A stretch of DNA of 64,000 nt. Source: VRUE01 sp963701265. GTDB lineage: Bacteria; Actinomycetota; Thermoleophilia; Solirubrobacterales; 70-9. Location of the stretch: positions 806,001 to 870,000 of the forward strand of contig OY969581.1 of NCBI GenBank assembly GCA_963701265.1. The letters are read 5' to 3'. The position numbers were made by a program, and so were the translations under genes. A model generated the notes under the pieces. It saw only the letters and a list, made by a program, of their open reading frames with translations, made no database searches and was not told the origin of the DNA. Positions 58,489 to 64,000 of the stretch are shown here, one piece after another (within the stretch, counting starts at the first letter, position 1; every line of letters begins with the position of its first letter).

Positions 58489-59331
58489 GTGAAGTCCGTT
58501 CTGGTTACCGGAGCCTCGACCGGCATTGGCCGGGCCAGCGCCCTGCGGATGGACGCCGAGGGCTGGCGGGTCTTCGCCAGCGTTCGCAGGGAGGAGGACG
58601 CGGCGGGGTTGCGCGAGGCCGCCTCGGAGCGGCTTGTACCGCTGATGCTCGACGTCACCGATGCGGAGCAGATCGCCGCGGTCGCCGCGCAGATCGCCGA
58701 GGCGGTGGGGGGGAGCGGCCTCGACGGGTTGGTCAACAACGCCGGCATCGCGGTGATGTCGCCGCTGGAGACGATCCCGCTCGACGATCTGCGCAAGCAG
58801 CTCGAGGTCAACCTGATCTCGCAGGTGGCGGTGACCCAGGCGATGCTGCCGCTGATCCGCACGGCACGCGGTCGCATCGTCTTCCTCAGCTCGATCGGCG
58901 GGCGCATGGCGATGCCGTTCGGCGCTCCGTATCACGCGTCGAAGTACGGAATCGAGGCCGTGGTTGACTGCCTGCGCCAGGAGCTGCGGCCCTGGAAGAT
59001 CGACGTCGTCGCGATCGAGCCCGGCTCGATCGACACGCCGATCTGGGAGCGCGGCGAGGGCATCGCCGACGAAGTCGCCGGGCGCGCTCCAGCTAGCCAG
59101 GAGGCGCTCTACGGCGAGAAGATCGAAAGCTTTCGCGGCGCCGTTCGCCGTACCGCCGAACGCGGCATCGCGCCCGAGAAGGTGGCGGCCGCGGTCGAGC
59201 ACGCGCTCAGCGCCCGGCGCCCCCGCACGCGCTACTTGGTCGGCGCCGACGCTCGTGGACAGGCGCTGCTTTCTCGGCTTCTTCCCGACCGCGTCATGGA
59301 CCGCATCGTCGCCCGCGCGATGGGGATCTGA
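58489..59331 (+). CDS. SDR oxidoreductase
   Basis: A 280-aa classical short-chain dehydrogenase. VLVTGASTGIGRASALRM binds NADP, GLVNNAGIAVMSPLE is the NNAG motif, and Ser in VFLSSIGGRMA with YHASKYGIEAVVDCLRQEL (YxxxK) form the active site. The C-terminal TRYLVGADARGQALLSRLLPDRVMD resembles retinol dehydrogenase/17-beta-HSD-like proteins. The GTG at 58489 is fixed by the promoter. It converges on the cyclase-type regulator gene. Confidence 0.9.
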   Translation: MKSVLVTGASTGIGRASALRMDAEGWRVFASVRREEDAAGLREAASERLVPLMLDVTDAEQIAAVAAQIAEAVGGSGLDGLVNNAGIAVMSPLETIPLDDLRKQLEVNLISQVAVTQAMLPLIRTARGRIVFLSSIGGRMAMPFGAPYHASKYGIEAVVDCLRQELRPWKIDVVAIEPGSIDTPIWERGEGIADEVAGRAPASQEALYGEKIESFRGAVRRTAERGIAPEKVAAAVEHALSARRPRTRYLVGADARGQALLSRLLPDRVMDRIVARAMGI

Positions 59332-59340
59332 CGCAGGCCT

Positions 59341-62300
59341 CTACCGCGTCGCAGAGAGCGTCTCGCGCGTCGTTTCCACTGCCTGCAGGCTGATCATCGC
59401 TCCCGTTCGCTCGGTGACTTCCGCCGCCTCGTCCAGGGCGGCCTCTATCCCGTCGCGGCCGGTCGCGGCGCGCGCAATCGCGATCGCCTGAAGGGTGAGC
59501 GGCAGTGACCAGAGCATGCCGCGCTCGCGGGCGATCTCGGTTGCCCGCTCGGCCAGCTCCAGCCCCTCCTCGGCACGGCCGACGCCGGTCAGCGCCTGCG
59601 CTCGCAGGCCCGCGCGCCAGGTCTCCATCTCATCGCCGCCGCTGACCGCTGTGCGGTAGATGCGCTCGGCCTCTTCGAGCGAGTCGAGGGCGCCGGCGTA
59701 GTCGCCGGCGGCGATCTGGGCACCACCCAGGTTCGAGAGCGCGAGGCTGCGCGAGAAGACGTCGCCGAGCCGTTCGGTCAGCTCGCAGTTGCGTCGCGCC
59801 AGGGCGAGGGCGGCATCGAGCTCACCCCGCATCGACAGCATCAGCGCCTGGTTGCTGCGGGTCCAGCTGGCGATCTCCGGGTCACCGTCCTCGGTGGCGA
59901 TGCGCAGGGCTGCGTTGAACAGATCTTCCGCCTCCTCGAGGCGGCCGCGCTCGCGCAGGAAGAGGCCCTTGGCCATCGTCGCCCAGGCGACCGGGCTGCC
60001 GATGACGATGCCGGCTCCCGCGCGGCGATCGTCGCCGGCAAGCTCCAGGACCTCGTCGAGCGCTTCGTTGAAGCCGTCGAAATCGCCGGCGCACAGGTGC
60101 GCGTATGAGCCCGCCGCCCGAATCGCGATGCGCAGGTGCAGGTCCCCCGAGGCGTCGGCGAGCTCGATCGTCTCTGCCACTGCCTCGAGCCACTCGGAAG
60201 CTACGTGCGGTAGGCCCGGCCGGGCATCGGTGGCGACCTTGAGCAGGGCCAAGGAGTGCAGATCGCCGGTTCTGGTCGCGATCTCCTCGGCTTCGGCTGT
60301 GAGGCGCTCTTCTTCGCTGTTGTCCATGCCCAGGCGCCAGGCGAAGTCCAGCTGCAGCAGCCGCGACATCACGGCCATCGCCAGCGTCTCCTCGTTCTCC
60401 TCCAGCTCTTCGGTCAGCTCCATCGCCTTGCGCCACAACCGCAATGCGTCCTGCGGGCGGCTGCTGCCCGCCCAGTAAGCCGCTCGCGCCGACCAGCGCG
60501 CTGCTTCCAGCGTTTCCTCGCCCGCCTCCATATGGCGGGCGATCAGCGCGGCGAGCTCGTCGTGGCGGTCGGGGTTGAGCTCGATCAGCGTCCGGGCCGT
60601 CGCCGCGTGGGTGGTGGCGCGCTGCTCGGCCAGCTGGGTGCTGTAGGCGACCTCGCGGGTCAGCGGGTGGCGGAAGGAGAAGACCCGTTCCGGGTAGACC
60701 TCGGTTTCGAAGAGGAAGCCGCCGTCGGTGAGCTCGCAGACTGCCGCCCGATAACCCTCGTCCTCGCTCTGCCCCGAGACCATTCCCAGTGCTCGCTCGC
60801 TGATCTCCTTGTTGGTCACCGAAGCTGCCTGCAGCAGAAGCTTTGCGCTCGGGCCGAGCCGGTCGATCCGGGCCGCGAGGATCGTCTGCACGCTCGCCGG
60901 CACCCCCGTGTCCTCCACCGGTCGCGCCAGTCGGTAGGAGCCGCGCTCGCCCTCGAGGTTGCCCGCCTCGGCAAGTCCGCGGACGATCTCCTCGATGAAG
61001 AAGGGGTTGCCCGCCGTGCGCTCGTGGATCAGGTCGGCGAGGCCGTCGAGCGAGGGGTCCTCACCGGCCAGGTCGTGGAGCAGCTCGCGGGTGCCCTCGG
61101 GCCCCAGCGGCTCCAGCGAGATGCTCCGGTAGGTGTTCTCGCCGGCCCACTTGTGAGCGTTGTACTCGGGCCGGAAGTTGACGATCGCCAGCGTCTTCGT
61201 GCCCTCGACCGAGGAGATCAGCTCGCCGAGCAGGGTGGCGCTGCCCTCGTCCATCCAGTGCAGGTCCTCGACCAGGGCGACGATCGAGTTGCGCCGGTTG
61301 GGTGCCCGCACGAGCCGGCAGACGGCTCCGCGCAGGGCTCGGTGTCGCGCCTCGGCGCTCAGCTGCGGCAGCGGCCGGTGCGGGTCGGGAACCCCGAGGA
61401 AGTCGAAGAGCAGCGGCAGGTCCTCGGCGAAGTCGGGGTCGAGCAGCAGGGTGCGCCCGGCGATCTTCTCGCGCACGATCCGCTCCTGGTCGCCGTCGAC
61501 GATGCCGAAATAGGAGCGCAGCATCTGCAGCACCGGCATGAAGGGGATCGCCTGCCCGTGGGCCTGCGCCTGGCACTCGAAGACCTCGATGCCGCGCTCG
61601 CGACAGCGTTCGGCGAACTCGTAACAGAGGCGGCTCTTGCCGACGCCGGGCTCCGCGACGATGCCGACGGCGGCACCCTCGCCACGCTCGGCGCGCCCGA
61701 GCGCCGCTTCCAGCACCGCCATCTCCTCACCGCGGCCAACGAAGCTGGAGAAGCCACGCTCACGGGAGAGGTCGAGGCGAGAGCGGGCGGCGCCGACGCC
61801 GGCCAGCTCGAAGACGCCAACGGGCTGGCTCGCTCCTTTGATCTCGAAGTGGCCGAGGTCCTCCAGCGCCATGAAGCCGTGGGCCAGCTCGGCGGTGCTC
61901 TCGGTCAGGTATGCCTTGCCGGGCTCGGCCAGCGCCTCCATTCGCTGCGCCAGCCCAACCGTGTGGCCGACCGCGGTGTAGCCGCCCTCGCCGACCTCGG
62001 CGGCAACCACCTCGCCGGAGTTGATCCCGATCCGGGTGGAGAAGTTGAGCCCGTGCTTGCGGCGCAGTTCGGCGGCGTACTCACCGACGTCGTCGAGCAT
62101 CTTCAGCGCCGCGTAACAGGCCCGTCGCGCGTGGTCCTCATGGGCGACGGGGGCGCCGAAGATCGCCATGATCCCGTCGCCGGTGAACTTGTCCACCGTC
62201 CCCTCGAAGCGGTGGACGGCATCGGCGAGCGTCGAGAAGAAGCGCTGCATGATCGCGTGCCACTGCTCCGGATCCTGGCCCTCGGCCATATCCATCGACC

Positions 62301-62367
62301 CTTGGACGTCGGCGAAGAGCACCGTGACCTGCTTGCGCTCGCCGCCGGCCTGCGCGATTTCATTCAT
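59341..62367 (-). CDS. Class III cyclase-domain / AAA ATPase / TPR signalling protein
   Basis: A 1008-aa protein in three parts: a class III nucleotide cyclase-like domain (residues 10-180; VTVLFADVQGSMDMAEGQDP, FTGDGIMAIFGAP), an AAA/STAND ATPase (about 205-480; VAEPGVGKSRLCYEF Walker A, IVALVEDLHWMD Walker B) and a long TPR helical part (about 580-1000). The cyclase metal aspartates are present, but the segment VGHTVGLAQRMEAL has Gly where active enzymes have the substrate-orienting Asn. It may be a sensor rather than a maker of cAMP. TAAGCT lies 8 nt before the ATG. Confidence 0.9.
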   Translation of the reverse strand: MNEIAQAGGERKQVTVLFADVQGSMDMAEGQDPEQWHAIMQRFFSTLADAVHRFEGTVDKFTGDGIMAIFGAPVAHEDHARRACYAALKMLDDVGEYAAELRRKHGLNFSTRIGINSGEVVAAEVGEGGYTAVGHTVGLAQRMEALAEPGKAYLTESTAELAHGFMALEDLGHFEIKGASQPVGVFELAGVGAARSRLDLSRERGFSSFVGRGEEMAVLEAALGRAERGEGAAVGIVAEPGVGKSRLCYEFAERCRERGIEVFECQAQAHGQAIPFMPVLQMLRSYFGIVDGDQERIVREKIAGRTLLLDPDFAEDLPLLFDFLGVPDPHRPLPQLSAEARHRALRGAVCRLVRAPNRRNSIVALVEDLHWMDEGSATLLGELISSVEGTKTLAIVNFRPEYNAHKWAGENTYRSISLEPLGPEGTRELLHDLAGEDPSLDGLADLIHERTAGNPFFIEEIVRGLAEAGNLEGERGSYRLARPVEDTGVPASVQTILAARIDRLGPSAKLLLQAASVTNKEISERALGMVSGQSEDEGYRAAVCELTDGGFLFETEVYPERVFSFRHPLTREVAYSTQLAEQRATTHAATARTLIELNPDRHDELAALIARHMEAGEETLEAARWSARAAYWAGSSRPQDALRLWRKAMELTEELEENEETLAMAVMSRLLQLDFAWRLGMDNSEEERLTAEAEEIATRTGDLHSLALLKVATDARPGLPHVASEWLEAVAETIELADASGDLHLRIAIRAAGSYAHLCAGDFDGFNEALDEVLELAGDDRRAGAGIVIGSPVAWATMAKGLFLRERGRLEEAEDLFNAALRIATEDGDPEIASWTRSNQALMLSMRGELDAALALARRNCELTERLGDVFSRSLALSNLGGAQIAAGDYAGALDSLEEAERIYRTAVSGGDEMETWRAGLRAQALTGVGRAEEGLELAERATEIARERGMLWSLPLTLQAIAIARAATGRDGIEAALDEAAEVTERTGAMISLQAVETTRETLSATR

Positions 62368-62375
62368 GCGGCTCA

Positions 62376-62381
62376 AGCTTA
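62376..62381 (-). promoter_or_regulatory. -10-like element of the cyclase/ATPase gene
   Basis: TAAGCT on the minus strand, 8 nt before the ATG at 62367. Confidence 0.45.
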
Positions 62382-62390
62382 CGCCTGCAC

Positions 62391-62396
62391 CTATAC
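62391..62396 (+). promoter_or_regulatory. -10 element of the nitrilase-TetR operon
   Basis: CTATAC/TATACT (62391-62397) lies just upstream of the operator at 62409-62424, so a bound repressor would sit on the transcription start. Confidence 0.4.
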
Positions 62397-62408
62397 TGAC
62401 TAAACCGA

Positions 62409-62424
62409 TTGACTGGTCAGTCAA
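62409..62424. promoter_or_regulatory. TetR-type operator of the nitrilase-TetR operon
   Basis: TTGACTG and CAGTCAA are 7-bp inverted arms around GT. The site at 39925-39936 has the same core. It is located between the -10 and the start codon at 62447, as expected for autoregulation by the TetR at 63277-63882. Confidence 0.75.
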
Positions 62425-62446
62425 CCAGGTAGCCAAAAGGAACTCT

Positions 62447-63277
62447 TTGCGCGCAGCAGTCGTACAGCTCAACTCCACCGGCGACACGACCCGAAACCTG
62501 GAAGTCGCCGAGCGGCTCGTGCGCGCCGCCGCCGCCGACGGTGCCGAGCTGGTCGCACTGCCCGAGAAGTGGAACCTGCTCGCCGGCGGGGAAGAGTTGG
62601 TCGCCGGGGCCGAGCCGCTTGACGGTCCCAGCCTGAACGCCGCTCGCGGCTGGAGCCGCGAGCTCGGCATCCACTTGCTCGCCGGCAGCATCTCCGAGCA
62701 GGGGCCGGAGGGCAAGGCGTTCAATACTTCGGTCCTGATCGATCCCGACGGCGAGGACGTCGCCACGTACCGCAAGATCCACATGTTCGACGTCGAGGTC
62801 GGCGGCGTTTCCTACCGCGAGTCCGAGCACGAGGAGGCTGGTGAGGAGATCGTCACGGCTGCAGCTGCCGACGTCACCGTTGGCCTCAGCGTCTGTTACG
62901 ACCTGCGCTTCCCCGAGCTCTTCCGCATCCTTGCCGTCCGCGGCGCCCAGGTGCTCACCATCCCCTCGGCCTTTACCCTGGCGACCGGCCGCGATCACTG
63001 GGAGGTGCTGCTGCGCGCGCGGGCGATCGAGAATCAGGCCTTCGTCCTCGCTCCTAATCAGTTCGGTGAGGCGCCGCCGCAGTTCAGCTCCAACGGCCGC
63101 TCGCTGATCGTCGACCCCTGGGGCGTGGTGCTGGCTACTGCGCCCGACGAGGAGTGCTTCGTCGCTGCCGAGCTCGACTTCGCCGCCCAGGAGCGGGTCC
63201 GCCAGTCGCTGCCCTCACTCGCCAACCGCCGCCCCCGCGCCTATTCCTGGCCGCAGCTGAGCGAGGCGCGCGCCTGA
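62447..63277 (+). CDS. Carbon-nitrogen hydrolase (nitrilase superfamily, Nit1-like)
   Basis: A 276-aa hydrolase. The Glu-Lys-Cys triad is visible: LVALPEKWNLL (Glu), TYRKIHMFDVE (Lys) and LSVCYDLRFPELFR (Cys). The closest pattern is the Nit1/omega-amidase group, which hydrolyses deaminated glutathione or alpha-keto acid amides. The start is a TTG at 62447 with AAAAGGAA 5 nt upstream. The TetR gene begins on its last base (TGATG). Confidence 0.9.
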   Translation: MRAAVVQLNSTGDTTRNLEVAERLVRAAAADGAELVALPEKWNLLAGGEELVAGAEPLDGPSLNAARGWSRELGIHLLAGSISEQGPEGKAFNTSVLIDPDGEDVATYRKIHMFDVEVGGVSYRESEHEEAGEEIVTAAAADVTVGLSVCYDLRFPELFRILAVRGAQVLTIPSAFTLATGRDHWEVLLRARAIENQAFVLAPNQFGEAPPQFSSNGRSLIVDPWGVVLATAPDEECFVAAELDFAAQERVRQSLPSLANRRPRAYSWPQLSEARA

Positions 63278-63882
63278 TGGCCAAGGCAACGACAGCGGCC
63301 GTCGACAAGCGCCGCCAGATCCTCGATGCGGCGGTGCGCGTCTTCGCCCGCCAGGGCTTCCACTCGACCCGAGTCTCCGACATCGCCGACGAGGCCGGCG
63401 TTGCCTACGGGCTCGTCTACCACTACTTCAAGTCCAAGGACGAGGTGCTCAACGAGCTCTTCAGCGAGCGCTGGTCGCTGCTGCTGGCGGCGATCGAGGA
63501 GGCCGACCGCGAGGGCGCCGAGCCGCGCGCCAAGCTGGAAGCGGTTGCCGGATTCATCGTCGACTCCTACCGCCACGACCCCGAGCTGATGAAGGTGATC
63601 ATCGTCGAGGTCACGCGGGCGGCCAACTCCTTTGGCCGCACCCACCTGCCCGAGATCCGCCGCGCCTACGACTCGATCGCCAAGATTGTCGCCGACGGCC
63701 AGGCAGCGGGGATATTTCGCCGCGACATCGATGCCAACTTCGCCTCGATGGCTTTCTACGGCGCGATTGAGCAGCTGCTCTCCGGCTGGATCTTCGAGGT
63801 GATCCCGGCTGCCGACAGCGACTTCGACCAGGCAAAGACTTTGCTGGTGACGACTATCTGCGACGGTCTCGAGGCGCGATAG
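63277..63882 (+). CDS. TetR-family regulator, FadR-like
   Basis: A 201-aa regulator. RRQILDAAVRVFARQGFHSTRVSDIADEAGVAYGLVYHYFKSKDEVL is the helix-turn-helix, close in pattern to TetR-type FadR/PaaR repressors of fatty-acid and aromatic acid breakdown, followed by a C-terminal effector domain. Its ATG overlaps the hydrolase stop. The palindromes at 62409 and 39925 are its probable operators, which would tie the SDR gene at 39025 into its regulon. The acyl-CoA ligand is inferred from the family. Confidence 0.9.
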   Translation: MAKATTAAVDKRRQILDAAVRVFARQGFHSTRVSDIADEAGVAYGLVYHYFKSKDEVLNELFSERWSLLLAAIEEADREGAEPRAKLEAVAGFIVDSYRHDPELMKVIIVEVTRAANSFGRTHLPEIRRAYDSIAKIVADGQAAGIFRRDIDANFASMAFYGAIEQLLSGWIFEVIPAADSDFDQAKTLLVTTICDGLEAR

Positions 63883-63883
63883 G

Positions 63884-63889
63884 TATGGT
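63884..63889 (+). promoter_or_regulatory. -10-like element of the gene at the right edge
   Basis: TATGGT, 7 nt before the ATG at 63897; the same arrangement as at 50744. Confidence 0.45.
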
Positions 63890-63896
63890 CGAGGCC

Positions 63897-64000
63897 ATGG
63901 ATAACGAGATCGCCAAACGTCTTGTCTGGAGCGGCATGCTCGCCGCCAGCGGCGCCCTCGCCAGCATTGTGGCGACGCGCCTGGCCGGCATCGTCTTTCG
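63897..64000 (+). CDS. Small membrane protein, N-terminal part (cut by window edge; DUF4235-like)
   Basis: Only 34 residues are visible: a short charged start (MDNEIAKRLVWSG) then a hydrophobic helix (LAASGALASIVATRLAG). The look is that of the small DUF4235 proteins, which begin with a K/R-L-V-W motif. The leaderless promoter upstream supports the start. The rest is outside the window. Confidence 0.5.
   Translation, partial: MDNEIAKRLVWSGMLAASGALASIVATRLAGIVF

Noticed and set aside
62368..62784. N-terminal extension of the cyclase/ATPase frame by 139 codons
   Set aside because: The added sequence lies over the operator and the nitrilase gene, has no family similarity and no ribosome site; the ATG at 62367 has a -10 box at the right distance.

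Overview
The window is a dense, high-GC piece of an actinobacterial chromosome, probably class Thermoleophilia (Solirubrobacterales or a relative). This placement is inferred from base composition, short intergenic gaps, frequent GTG and TTG starts, many genes with a -10-like hexamer 6-10 nt before the start codon (leaderless mRNAs), and gene families typical of that group. I see 72 protein genes (one cut at each edge), one tRNA-Pro(CGG), one c-di-GMP riboswitch, several operators and terminators, and two copies of a structured palindromic element. I found no rRNA, CRISPR array, insertion sequence, integrase or prophage.

Layout. 0-5.6 kb: end of a patatin phospholipase, two cloverleaf-like repeat elements in a convergent gap, a long-chain acyl-CoA ligase, a DsbA-like thiol oxidoreductase, tRNA-Pro and a secreted glycosidase. 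5.6-11 kb: a general-stress module with a SpoIIE phosphatase, NTF2-like protein, MscS channel, RsbW-like kinase, SigB/SigF-type sigma factor and superoxide dismutase; three of its promoters match the SigB consensus. 11-14.1 kb: GMC oxidoreductase, rubredoxin, LemA. 14.3-17.7 kb: TasA/CalY-type secreted matrix proteins with a SipW signal peptidase, behind a c-di-GMP-I riboswitch. 17.7-27.3 kb: Nudix, DUF4349/ECF sigma pair, biotin genes bioA and bioBFD, and a MarR/MFS efflux pair. 27.4-36.7 kb: GH3 enzyme, diguanylate cyclase, AlkA-like glycosylase, crotonase plus a free-standing biotin carrier, glycosyltransferase, amidase, TetR, glpK and plsC. 36.7-44.2 kb: MBL hydrolase, SDRs, GNATs, DUF4234, SixA, GH114, peptidoglycan amidase.

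44.2-45.8 kb and 56.4-57.4 kb hold lower-GC lineage-type secreted proteins. 45.8-56.4 kb is an acyl-CoA catabolism block: two acyl-CoA dehydrogenases and a tightly coupled operon of crotonase, biotin-dependent carboxyltransferase, BKACE (DUF849), OsmC, CaiB/BaiF CoA-transferase and MerR. 57.5-64 kb: epimerase, SDR, a 1008-aa cyclase/ATPase/TPR regulator, and a nitrilase-family hydrolase with a FadR-like TetR.

Connections. (1) A diguanylate cyclase lies 11 kb from the c-di-GMP-responsive matrix operon. (2) Biotin synthesis, a lone biotin carrier and a carboxyltransferase share the window, but no biotin carboxylase gene is present. (3) The same TetR-type palindrome occurs upstream of an SDR gene at 39.9 kb and of the TetR operon at 62.4 kb, suggesting one fatty-acid regulon. 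(4) The SigB-type sigma factor probably drives the anti-sigma kinase, MscS and SOD genes around it.
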